A stretch of DNA of 64,000 nt from contig ML681992.1 in assembly GCA_007922195.1 (NCBI GenBank), forward strand, positions 1,716,613 through 1,780,612. The letters are read 5' to 3'. Origin of the DNA: Podocnemis expansa (taxonomy: Eukaryota > Chordata > Testudines > Podocnemididae). The notes beneath the pieces are model-generated. The model made no database searches. It saw nothing but the letters and a program-made list of their open reading frames with translations, and had not been told where the DNA came from. A program made the translations under genes and the position numbers. Shown piece after piece: positions 23,178-34,363 of the stretch; the stretch's first letter is position 1; each line of letters opens with the position of its first letter.

Positions 23178-23449
23178 GGCTATGTCCACACTACAGCCTA
23201 TGTCGGCAAAATTTATGTCATTGGAGGGCACATATATTCACATACCAGAGTGACATAAATGCCACTAACATTGGAGTTCACGTGCACAGCTCTGTGTCAG
23301 CAGGAGAGTTGTTCTTGTCAACACAACTTCTGTTGCTCACGGAGTTGGTATTTCTATGCCAATAGGAGAGATCCCTCCTGTCAGCTTACAGCATCTTCAA
23401 CAGACACCCTGCTGTGGCATGGCTGTATCAGCACCTCTGTGACTTTATC
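23178..23449. mobile_element. MITE with shared GGCTATGTCCACAC end, TATGTCGGCA family
   Basis: The left end GGCTATGTCCACACTACAGC is followed by CTATGTCGGCAAAATTTATGTC, a pattern typical of a turtle MITE family. The right end is degenerate. Both flanks read CTTAG (23174-23178 and 23449-23453), consistent with a TTA duplication in a CNNNG target. Confidence 0.6.
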
Positions 23450-23453
23450 TTAG

Positions 23454-24180
23454 AAAATGAAAATGCTAACAGGATCTTCTTAAGGGGTGCAAAGCAACAT
23501 GCCACATTTATTATGAGTAAAACAAAATTATGTTACTAGCTAATACCTAGTATCCCCCCCACGCACACACACACATACGTTCTGCTGTTGGTCATGTTAG
23601 TGACCAGTCCTGATTGTTGCTTATGACTATAGCTTGAGTTTGTGGCTGGTGTTCACAGCTCAGGGTAGCTACCTGGCCAGGGAAGCCAGGCATGAAGAAG
23701 AGCAGAGTTTCTGTCAGGCATACAGCTATTCTTTGACACTCTTGGATGCTGTGCAGAACACTACCCAAAGCTATGCAGTCTCACCCATCTTTTATATCTT
23801 TTTGTTCGTAGATGTTGTGTCCATACTGCCTCAGGGTACTGCAATACCATAAGCCATCAGTTAGTGGCAGATGTGACCTTGCTATTTTTCTTGAAGGGGT
23901 TTTTTGTCCCTTTCTTTCTTAGGTGGATTCTTCCTGTATTTGCAGGATTTGTCTGCATTTTTCTTCAGCCATTAAGGTGGTGCCTGCAGTTTGTCATCAG
24001 AACAGTCTGGTGGTTGGAGACTGAGCCATCACATGCATACACCCTTCATTCACACATCTAAACAAAGTTTCAGCAGAACTTAGGGTTTGCAATAGCAAAT
24101 GAAGGAAACAATTCAAGAGCAAAACAAAATGAAGTAAACAATTCATAATGGAATTTTGGTTATAATATGGTGTTACAAGT
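23454..24180 (-). mobile_element. Putative solo LTR, antisense, copy 1
   Basis: It aligns over most of its length with 38515-39190. On the minus strand it carries a TATA-like ATATAAAAGATGGGTGAGA (rc of about 23783-23801). Farther on is AATAAATGTGGCAT (rc of about 23499-23512), a polyadenylation signal in the position expected at the R region. A CA-rich run and a CAGTCTGGTGGTTGGAGACT block are shared by both copies. No internal retroviral genes are adjacent. Confidence 0.6.
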
Positions 24181-24295
24181 GAATGAATAAGCATGGCATT
24201 TTTATCAATGACTATCCTGTATATAAAATTCTATTTCAAGCAGTTTGATGGTATAAATTCATCTTTAGCCCTACACACTTCAGCGCTATACTTAT

Positions 24296-24484
24296 AGACA
24301 TAGACTATGTCTATAGGGACAGTGGCAAAATCGCTGCCATCAGCCTGGCATTCAGGGATTGCTTAGCAGCGAGTATGAACTCACTGCTTTGCTCCCGGAA
24401 GTCGGCACCAGAAGTCCTAGCCACCAGGAAACATAGGGGAAAGCTGACCTCAAGGCATTTTCTGTCAGCTTTCATGAGTGTGTC
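24296..24484. other. MITE-like fragment
   Basis: The block ATAGACTATGTCTATAGGGACAGTGGCAAA has a palindromic ATAGAC/GTCTAT start, reminiscent of the GGCTATGTCTAC terminus. It ends against a CR1 fragment. No right terminus was found. Confidence 0.35.
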
Positions 24485-24635
24485 CAGTGCTCCACTTAGG
24501 AAAGAACAATCCATTGCACATATGGAAAATGGGCAAGGACTGCATAGGAAGGAGTGTTGAGGAAAGGGATCTGGGTGTCATAGTGGACCAAAAACTGAAT
24601 ATGAGTCAACAGTGTAATACTGTTGATCTTTTAAC
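24485..24635 (+). mobile_element. CR1 LINE fragment
   Basis: The blocks GAACAATCCATTGCACATAT, AAGGGATCTGGGTGTCATAG and GGACCAAAAACTGAATATGA correspond to the RT C-terminal region seen in the large CR1 at about 59060-59170. Confidence 0.75.
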
Positions 24636-26888
24636 AACTTCCTTTTTGGGGCTTTTATCAATTTCACGAAAGATCCTGATGCCTACTTGGACTTCTCAGA
24701 AATGGGAACCTCTTTCTTCTATAATAACCCACAGTTTTCTTCGATGACACTAAAGCCTAATGGATCTCCAATGGTAATGATCTTGTGGCCCTTCCTTTTA
24801 GTTTAAAAACCCATTTAAAAATTATAGACTTTAATTTAAAAATAAATCCGAACAAGTTTGGTCTTTGCTAATTGCTGAAGATCTACTTCTATTTAAGAAT
24901 AGAGTATTTTCAATCCTGTAAATTAAACTAAGAGTTAAAATTGAAATTATATGGTGAAACAACTGTTGCTTTCTAATAATATGATTATGCCATGGATCTA
25001 TCTTATCTATTTTCCTGTGACTTTTCATACTTGTTCAAAATGTTCATGAAATGAACCTTCATCAAGATGTTGTGCTTCCTAAACAGTGGCCCAGTGGTAT
25101 GGCTGCACATGACAAAATACTGTATGTGCTCAACAAGAGCAGATGTGAAAAATACATATCCTTCCTCTCTCTCCCACCCACCTCGCAATTAGCATGGTCT
25201 CTTTGTGTTTTGGTTTTGATAAACATAACAGGAAACAACAATTTAATTGAATGAACAAACACATGAGAAATGTATTGTGATAAAACCTTTCTTCTAACTT
25301 CACAGTAGATGACAATTATGTTGGTACCTGCAGTGTCTGATGGCAACCAAACATGCCCCCTGCCTTGCAACTGTCTGAACCTAATCAAGCATGAATTTTT
25401 GCATAATGATGAGATATGAGGAACATGCTAAGCACTAACATGTAAATCCAATGGAGACTTCTTTGCATTTCTATAATAGGGAGAAGCTGACGAGCAATCT
25501 TTTGCTATATTAGCTGAATGAATTTGGGGCTCACCTGGAAAAAAAAACAAATCCTTTTTGCTTTTGCAACTGGTGGATTTATGAAACAATAAAATTGAAG
25601 GAGGTGTTATATCCTGTTGGCAACAGGTTCCTTCAGCCTCAATGACAAACATCCTTTTGAACACTTGTGGGTCACCAGTAATTAGAATTTCTACCAAATT
25701 TTGAGAACATATTCATGTGATGAACAGATATCTGGTTCTTCTTTTATTAAGTTTTCTAAGCAGTATTGTAGGCAATAAGACAGCATTTCTAAACCATTTT
25801 GATATCAAGGATCAACTTCCTATACTCCACACAGGAGTGCTCAGGGACCAGTGCCAGTTCATAAGCTGGTCGTTGAGAAACTCTGCAATCAGATATTTCA
25901 ATCAAACAATTAAAAATCTTTATTAAAAGAGGACTGTTATCATGTAAGGTTAATAGGACTTAACCTGGTCTGGATAGTGCTACTAAGGAAAGAGTTATGA
26001 TGGCAGATACATCCTGTGATTTAGGAATCATGCCACACAAGGAATGATTTCAAAGAGCACACCCTGGAAACATGGCTGGGCACACTGAAAATCATGCTCA
26101 CAGCTACAATATGACTTCAGGCTGTAAGAAGTATGCTAACCAGGTAGAGGAGAAGGAAAGAAAGATGGCCTTGACATCAAACCATGTAATTAGCAAACCA
26201 CCTCTTTGAGGATCTGGGGCCAAAAATGGTACTTTTTCTTAGGTCCTATAACTTCTGGAGTGCCAAGGAGAGATCTTGTGCTATATCAGAGCTTGAAACA
26301 AAGCTCATAGAAATCAAAAAGTGTCTTTCTACTTACTTCAATAGGTTTGAGATAAGGCCCTAAATAAAAAAGAAACTCCCTTTGATGTTTTTCCCCGGCA
26401 CATAAGGGCAAAGTAGTACAGGAGGTAATCCGTAAGTACAGGAAGAGCCGTGTTGTTTTGGAGATTTCACATGAGTAGCTGAAGACTGAATGTGGTTTCT
26501 TGCTTACCTGGCTGCTAAAAAAAGAAAGCTTCTAAGAAGGATGGGCTAAGTGGTTAGGCAATAGATGAGGAGCTATGCCATCCTTGAAACTTGGATAATT
26601 GCACTTCCCCAAACTAACAGAAGTATTATGAGGAGAAATATATTGAATTTTGAGATATTCAGGATATATGTACTTTGCTGAAGCTGCAGAGATCGATGTA
26701 GCAGCACTGATTGGATGGATAGCAGAGATCCAGTCAATCGTCCCAGAAGTACTTTTATCAGCCAATGAAAAGAGTAAGACTGCAATGACTGAAGAGTGAC
26801 TCTCATTGACACAGAGAAGTGAAGATGCAATAGTACAGCATTAAGTAAGTCAGTGGAGTAGAATGTAGCTTGCCTATCTCCCATCAAT
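24636..26888. other. No feature recognised
   Basis: AT-rich unique-looking DNA. Frames up to 109 codons overlap antisense and have no recognisable motif. Confidence 0.45.
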
Positions 26889-27236
26889 GAGTATGTCCAC
26901 ACATCTCTTTTATTTCAAAATAACACTGGTTATTTCAAAATAAAAGAGATTAGGTATACATGACATATTCTTATTTAGAAATGATGGGCTCCATCATTTC
27001 AAAATAAGAGCCATCATTTTGAAATAGCTTAAACCTTTAAACTGAAACGGCTGTTATTTTGGAGTGATAAAACCTCCAGTAATAAAACATGCATTCTAGT
27101 TACTAACCTACTTCTTGATCAGCTGGCTGAAACCAAAAGTATGGAAATGCCTTTCTTTAAATAAAAATATCCCCAAAATAAACCCATTGCAAAGTATTAT
27201 ACAATTTTAAAATTACAGCCTTTGTGTGGCTATGTC
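26889..27236. mobile_element. Harbinger-like MITE, TTTCAAAA variant of the TTTCGAAA family
   Basis: The left end GAGTATGTCCACACA matches the 1573 element except at one base. The right end GTGTGGCTATGTC is a degraded version of GTGTGGACATAGCC. AAT flanks both ends, and the left target is CAATG. The interior contains repeated TTATTTCAAAATAA words in both orientations. Confidence 0.6.
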
Positions 27237-29742
27237 AATAATACTAGGTAGCTCAGATTAATGGAGAGAATGCAAGCACTTCTGTTAAAAGATTCAAGGC
27301 AAAAGCACAAAACAAATCATTGATTTCCATGCCCTGAAAACTAAACTGACAACTAATTTTTCTTCCTGTTCTTATTTGGTCCTTTTTTCTTTTCTTTTCT
27401 CAAGGAGGCAAGAGTAGAATATGCACTCATTCATTGAAATATTTGTTGACTTCAGGGAGTGCAGATTCTTATTTAACTGCACTGCTTAAAAACTCGTTGC
27501 CTTCCTGTCATCCTTTCAATGCATTAAAACAAACAAACCACTAAATAAAACCTATATCTTTACTGGAGTTGTGGAAATAGTTCTATGTACTAAACCGAAT
27601 AGTAGAACACTATAAACTTACATTTTTGAGTATTTAAATAAATCATGTTCTATTTTCTTTCTAAAAAAATCTTATTAGAGAATTTTGCATTGTTCAATTA
27701 CCGCATCTTAGTACTTTGGTTAACAGCTTTAAGATATACAGAACTGGTAGAAAAATTGTCAGGAGAACATTTATTCATGGCAAAATACAATTTTGTAAAA
27801 AACCTTGAAAATTTTTAAACAACTTTGTCTAAATTCTTAAGGGGAGAAGTTTAAATAAATAATTCTGATTTTCATGTTTAATTTCAATACTGAAAAACCC
27901 TTATATTTCAATAATGTTGAAATAATGTCATTACCACTTTTTTGCTTCAATTAATTTTGTTTAAGGTTTTATGTTATATTTATCCATGTACTGAATATAG
28001 TATTTAATATTTAATATTAAATTAAAGCTTGTTTAGAGAATCAAAACAAAATGATTCATTAGTTCGAAACTGAACTTCTGGAATTTTATTTTCATTCAAA
28101 ATTTCACATTTTCAGTGATTCAGAATGAAAACAAATTTTGAAATATTAGAATTTATTATGGAATGGAAATTCTGGTTTCTCATCAGCCCTAATGTTGCAA
28201 ACGTATAGGGGAGTTTAAATTATTGTACATTAGATTAAGCTGCATTGGTGTAATGGTCACAGTACCTCAGAAGAGGCTGTTCCTCCCAGCAACTTATTAT
28301 CAGTATCAAAAGTAGAGGAGCATAACTAACTAACTAACTAACTAACTAAAATTTTACTCTTTCTACAGGATTTAAACAAATGAATGATAAACTGAGGAAA
28401 ATGTATCAGGAAGTTCTTTTGAACAATAGTCTTTAATTGAGGAAAAACACCCACATACATTAAAGCAGGCATGCTGCCTTCAAAGACCATTGTTGTAAGA
28501 TAGTAATTGACTAGTATAATTACATCCCTTTTGATCACATATATTTTTAAATAGTTTTGAAACCTGTTAGAGAATATGTAAAGGGTGGAAATGTGATGGA
28601 AATGCTTGATGATAGCACCTTAGTTGTAATCATTTTAAAAAAAATTATAGAATTAAATTGCCACTAGCTCCTTTAGTGGTTGATTTAAGTTTTCCTTTTA
28701 AAGGAGCTTACTTTGAACAACAGGAGGCTTAAGTCCTGGTCTTTCACTTTGCTGTGTATTTGTAGAACCTCTGCACTCATGCAAAACCATACTGTCTTCA
28801 AGTGCTGTCCACGCAGTGTTGGGAGTCCACCTCTATGCACCCCATTGCAAGATTGGGCTGATAGTTTTGATCTGGTTGAACTATGAGTGTTTTTCAGGTG
28901 GTCATTGAAATAAGGAAGATATTGGTACAGTCTTGCTTGGTTTAGAAGGTTCTGGTTTATATTTATGATGGAAAAGCTTACAGATATTTAGAAAAAAAAA
29001 AAAAACAACCAGTTACTCTTCCATCAGGATGGAGTCAGTTAATCCTGTGCTTCTCATTTCAAAGCTCATTGTACACAGTAATTTATCAAAATTCAGTGTT
29101 TTTAATAATGTTAACTTAATAGTTTACAAACTTTCTGAATGAGGTTGCTGGAATAGCTTATGCTTCTTCTGATATCTCCTCTGTAAAACAATGCTAGACT
29201 GTGCAAGAACTTTATGAAAGTTTGTAAGTGATAAAGCATCCTAGAACATTTGTCCTAGCAGTAATAATGTCAGATGCTGAAAACTGTACACGGCAAAGGC
29301 CTCCACACTGAAAACCCACTTATTACTTAGTGGTAATAAGTAGTGACAGCGTATATCACAGCACAGCCTAAATTCTCTGTATCTGATGACTGTTGTGCAT
29401 ATCCTGATGTACAAAATACACTTGGAGGCTGCAGAAAATGAATTTGTGCAGATTAAAAACAAAACTTATTTTTCTTGACAATATTGAATGTGCATGAGCT
29501 TCAGTGACTTTGAGCTTGATTTTGCAACCTTAATTCAGACAAAACTCCAACTGATTTCAGTGAACTAAAGGTTTTGGTACTTGTAAAATCAAAAATATTA
29601 TGAAATGACAAAAATGGGGGGAAAATACCAAAAATGGTGGCTTTGTTAAGCAAATAATAAAGTAAATACCACAATGTTTCTAGAGAGTCACATTCCTTAA
29701 TGAAACAATTCTTAAGATTTATTAAATGCAAGAGTAAATGAT
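27237..29742. other. No gene; (TAAC)n and one possible old repeat
   Basis: AT-rich DNA with a (TAAC)n run at 28322-28349. The stretch 28040-28190 contains several ATTTTGAAAT/ATTTCAAAAT-like words and a CATCAGCCCTAATG end, so it may be an old DNA-transposon relic. No coding sequence is seen. Confidence 0.45.
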
Positions 29743-29919
29743 GATTAATGCATGATTAACCTCCCTTTGGGCCATGAAATATGATTGAGTATTTTGGCAC
29801 AAGATGTAAATAAGCAGCTGCTTCACATCTTTTTGTGTTCAAGGAAAGTGATTTACATCCTGGGTCAAAATAATCAACCATATTTCAAGGCACAAAGGAA
29901 GGTTAATCATGCACTAATC
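29743..29919. repeat. 177-bp hairpin, likely ancient palindromic MITE
   Basis: The left arm 29743-29811 and the right arm 29850-29919 are reverse complements with about 10 differences. Landmarks are GATTAATGCATGATTAACCT on the left and AGGTTAATCATGCACTAATC on the right. The loop contains a small AAGCAGCTGCTT palindrome. No coding capacity. The family is unknown to me. Confidence 0.7.
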
Positions 29920-31865
29920 ATGATATATAATTAATCATAAGATCAAGATTAAAGATGACTCTCTCAAAATCTTTTATTAATCTGAGTCCCAGGGCTTGGA
30001 AAGTACTATTACCCCTCTCTCCCCTCTTCACCAAAAAGAATCAACCAATGATACCTTAAAAATAGGTTTGAAAGTATTGAATTTTTATCAAAAAAGGTTG
30101 GTAAATGTTGATTTCACTCTATACAGAAACTGATGAAACAAGACTTTCTTCGATAAAAATCTAAATATACAGATAGGCAAAGTAAGAAAAATGTTGATTT
30201 GAGAACATATCACTGTCCCATGTAAGGATATTTAATTATATATTTTACATGTGATGTTTACCATTTTTATTTTAATGGCTACACAGGTTTAACTTATTGA
30301 ATCTCAGCTGCTGCTGTCACTAAATAATTATTGTCTGAACACTTTCTCTTTTTTGATCTGTCCCATAATCTCCCACTACTGTGAAAATTTAAATAAGTAA
30401 ATATGAAAAAACCCTTAAAATAAACATCAATATTATCCAATGAATTTATAAATTAAGAAAAATAATAAAAATCAAATTCTTCTATGGCTGTTTAAAACAC
30501 TTTGCAAAATTCACTTCAGCTGTATTAAAAAACTGTTTTGTTTTCACTTCACATAAATATTCTTGCTGACAAGTGAGTACAATGAAAGAACCATCTTTTG
30601 AAACAACATAAAGCAATTTAGTGAAAAATACTAACAGAAAAACTCAGGTATCCTGTAAACATTTGAAGTTTGATGAACTTTAGAACCATGGCTAAGCCCA
30701 CTGGAATTGAATTGTGTTTGAAGAACAGCAGCTTTAGATATTAGTGTCATTGATACCACACAGAAGCCTAACACAGCAAATTAATTTATAATTAAATAAT
30801 ACAAATATTCTTGCTGGAAATTTGAGTCCAAGAGTTATATTCAGGGAATACAAATATTCAATCTGATTTATGTGTCAAACCAACAGATCTTGAAAGTTTA
30901 ACTGTTCACAGCAATTGCCCGTAAACAAGTTACAAAGCTAGAATTATGCACAGAAATTATTCAGGGATTCTGAATAATGAACTAATTTAAGAAAATCATA
31001 ATCTGTTCATGGACAATCTGTGAGCTGAAGCAATTTGAAATTCATCAACTAAATTATTATATATAAATTATTCACTGAGCTGTAATGAGCACCCAAAAAT
31101 ATGACTGCTTATCTGAAACGTATCTGGCTGTTTGTGTTTGTGACAGCCAGAAATACTTACAACAGAGGCTTCATTTTGTGATGTCTAGCAATTCTGTTCT
31201 CTCTTTTATTTACTTATATTCCTGACCAATCCAGGAAGATCAGGACCACACAAAACTAAGACACAATGTTTTCCACATCAAAAAATGGTATATTGAATGT
31301 TGTGTTTAATTCAAGCTTGAGGATAGTGTTTAATGTTCAGAAATTATTTCTTTCATATAAATCAGTTCATCTGACCCAGTCAACAGCACTGCAAGCTCAT
31401 GTGAAATTACCGATCAGCCTCTTAGGTTGTTTGCATTTGTTTAATTGACTTTATGATTCTCTGATAGCTAATACTGTGACTGACTGACTGAATGAAAATG
31501 TTACTGCAGGATCAAATTTCTTATTTTGGCCTTTCACTAGTGTTAATTCTCCTTGCTAACTACATATTTTTACTTTTTGCTGCTGCTAAGATTGTCTTTA
31601 ACCATCAAACTTCTTTCATTTCTAGGGCTTTCTGGAAAACAAAAATTCCATTTCATGTTAAAGTTCCAGTATTCGGTTTTGCTATGCATCCAAATAAAAT
31701 GGGACCTCATGCAATTTTTCACAAAAAATGTATAGAGGAGTCGAACCTTAGAGTAGCCAATAGTCCAATCATTAGGTCTCCACATGAAATATAAGAAAAC
31801 AAAGTTCAAATTCCTGCTCTGAATCAGATAGAAAAGATTTAAGTTCATTCTGTGTCAGATTCAGT
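29920..31865. other. No feature recognised
   Basis: Very AT-rich sequence without recognisable repeats. Frames of 60-100 codons at 31266-31848 run antisense to one another and carry no motif. Confidence 0.45.
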
Positions 31866-32065
31866 TACTATAATAAAACTATAGACTATTAAGTCTGGGA
31901 GGAACTTCAGGTGGTCATGACTTGTTCAAAAGTGTACCCACCCCTAAACCACCCCAGCCAGAGCCTCAAAAATCTCTAACGATGGAGATTTCTCCACCTT
32001 CCTAAAGGAACCTGAAACTTGGTCTCCCACAGCTACCTCTGATCTTTGAACTACAGAAGAAATAG
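31866..32065 (-). mobile_element. CR1 LINE 3' fragment, antisense
   Basis: Antisense CR1 3' blocks include GGGAGGAACTTCAGGTGGTC, CACCCCAGCCAGAGCCT, AATCTCTAACGATGGAGATT and CACCTTCCTAAAGGAACC. The order matches the antisense fragment at 19330-19810. Confidence 0.75.
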
Positions 32066-32124
32066 AGTGACTCTGTTGGAACTGTTGTATCTCATATAAA
32101 TAATTAAATATCTATGAGGTCAGA

Positions 32125-32235
32125 AAGAGAAAGAGTTTGATTCAATAGTCTGGTGATTAGAAAATTTACCTGGGATAGGGAAAGTCCAGGTTCATGTCTC
32201 TGCTTCAAATCAGGCAGATGAGATACTATTGTGGG
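32125..32235 (+). mobile_element. tRNA-derived SINE head fragment
   Basis: TTCAATAGTCTGGTGATTAG resembles the A-box region. CCAGGTTCATGTCTC stands at the B-box position, followed by CAAATCAGGCAGATG as in the SINE at 4420-4440. It is truncated by the adjoining antisense Penelope element. Confidence 0.55.
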
Positions 32236-32239
32236 GTTA

Positions 32240-33025
32240 AACAAGCAAGGAGTCCTTTGGCACTTAAAGACTAATAGATTTATTTATTGCATGAGCTTTT
32301 ATGAGAGAAAATCCCACTTCATCAGATACTTTGAAGTTGAGGGAATTTACAGAATGGGAGGAAAAGAAATGGAGGGGAGTGCAAGTCATGGGGTCAGGTC
32401 ATACTGCAACAGCAAATCAAAACAGTTTTTAAGATTCAAACAATGGGAAACAGCACAGAGAGGAAGATGAAGTCAAATCACATGTTGTGATGGGAAAAGA
32501 ATCCATAGTTACAATTTAATCCTGCTTTGACATAATTGAATCTGCATATCAGTTCTAGTTCAGCTGTTTCTCTTTGAAGTCTTAATGCCCCATTGACTTG
32601 TTTGAGCACAGCTGTTAACAAATCATCCACAGAATAATTAGAAAGATGGAAGTGCTCAGCAACTGGTTTTCAAATGTTGTGACTTCTGATGTCAGCTTTG
32701 TGCCCATTTACTCTTTTGTGCAGAGACTGTCCAATTTCTCCAATGCCTAAGGTGTGGAGGCATTTCTGGCACATGATGGCATAAATCACATTGATCGATG
32801 AGCAGGTGAATGAGCCCTTGATGGAGTAGCTGGCTTGATTAGGTCCTATGATGGTGTCTTTTGTGAAAATGTGTAAGCAAAGTTGGCAACAGGGTTTTTT
32901 GCAGGGTATGTGCCTGCTTTAATGTTTCTGTTGTTAGGTCTGTAGTTGCTGCTGAGTATAGAGTCACATGAGCAGATAAGGCAAGGCAAAAGCTGTAGAG
33001 CCACTGACTGGCTCTCCTTTTCACA
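32240..33025 (-). mobile_element. Penelope-like element, 5'-truncated, antisense
   Basis: The 3' tail (32240-32335) contains the antisense of AAGTGGGATTTTCTC and of AATAAATAAATCTATTAGTC. It is followed by the 3' UTR and a decayed GIY-YIG endonuclease (32480-32800). On the minus strand TLGIGEIGQSLHKRVNGHK (about 32753-32697) aligns with the YIG...R...H block, but the second tyrosine is lost. The upstream RT C-terminal linker extends to about 33025. Confidence 0.85.
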
Positions 33026-33039
33026 AATCCAGACTATTT

Positions 33040-33950
33040 TTCATGTAGTAACAAAGCCCAATGGCTGAGGTCAATAAAGTGGCCTTATCATTGTCAGAAG
33101 TGTGTTCTAGCAGCAGGAGTTAGCAAAGTGAAACTTTTGTTCAGGGCAGTGGTGGCCAGAGTGAGTAGAGCAGCCCTTGGGTCAAAACAACATGGCCTAG
33201 TGGACAAACAATAACATGGCCTTTCATTTAAGATAATGCCACATAATATCAGGAGTCAATAAAGTGGCCTCGGGTCATGACAATAGGACCTGGTGGCCAT
33301 AGTCAAGAAAGCAGCCTTCTCACTGAGGGCAGTGGGGCTTGATTGCTCGAATCAATAGACTTGCCAGAGGGACAAGACAGTCTATTTGCATATTGGGATG
33401 CTGCATAGGAATGGTTGGCCCCCTGGGTAGGGGGGGCTTGAGGCCTCCCTGCTTCACGAAGCCCCAGCCTCAGCGCTAACATTGGTGGGAGTGCACACCA
33501 TCAAGTCAGCAAAGATCTTTCCAAAACACACTGATTTGTTCACTGATTCTCCCACCATAGTGTTCTCCAAATCCCTCAAGCTACTTTCTTCCCTGCTTAT
33601 TGTGAAGATGGTCCAGTACTCTATGGGATGTCCAGAATCCTCGATTGGTGCTGATCCTCATGGTTCAGTCCGTTACACAGCTTCATCCATCATCCTAAAA
33701 TACAGCTGGGACTCAGCATGGCTTAGCTCTGGAGCCAAAGTCAGCAGCAGCTCTCTAGAGAGAGCAAACTGTCTGTATCCTTCCTCTTCAGCAGCCAGCA
33801 CAGACTGAACTGGGTTGCTTCCTTTTATATGTGAATTCTGGGCTGAGCATGTCCAGCAGAGACATTGGGAAGTAACCTCTGGAGCTTTCAGTGCTTTGTT
33901 AAACCTCTCTGTGACAGGTGTTCAGTCCTGTCACAGATACAAATCTGGAT
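33040..33950 (-). mobile_element. Probable retroviral LTR, antisense
   Basis: The minus strand begins with TGTGACAGGACTGAACACC (rc of 33927-33945), a plausible LTR start. It contains CACATATAAAAGGAAGCAAC (rc of 33812-33831), a TATA-like box in the expected U3 position. The rest is moderately GC-rich with AATAAAG-like blocks on the opposite side of the TATA box. No gag or pol adjoins it. The right-hand limits are uncertain. Confidence 0.45.
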
Positions 33951-34066
33951 ATTCTATATCTTAAGTAAGCTCTGGAGTCAGTTGTCAGTCTCTCTCTGCC
34001 TGGTAATGACCTGAAATTTCATCCTAGATCTGGAAAACCTTCCTGACATCAAAACCAAAACATTTA

Positions 34067-34094
34067 TATTTATTTATTTATTTATTTATTTATC
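34067..34094 (+). repeat. (TTTA)n microsatellite
   Basis: A run of about seven TTTA units, between the LTR-like segment and the Myb/SANT element. Confidence 0.85.
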
Positions 34095-34363
34095 TTAGCT
34101 TTGAAACTCGGAATTCTTGTTAAAAAAAGTAGCTTCAGAAAATTTCTACCAGCTCTGTTATTTCTTTGCTCATTTACCACATAATGAACCATATTTTCTC
34201 CCACACTGCTCCAACAAATCTCCTCAGACTGCTATCTGAGAAAAAAGCTAGAGTAGCCGCATTTTGGGAGAGTGCTGGAAATGGTTGGTTAACCTCATGC
34301 TGAATAATGCAGTTTAGATGCTGGAACCAATGATGGGACCCAGGGTTCAACAGTTCCTAATGT

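Noticed and set aside
28235..28275. tRNA-like A-box in TGGTGTAATGGTCACAGTA
   Set aside because: No B-box at the right distance and no cloverleaf. It is at best a SINE relic.
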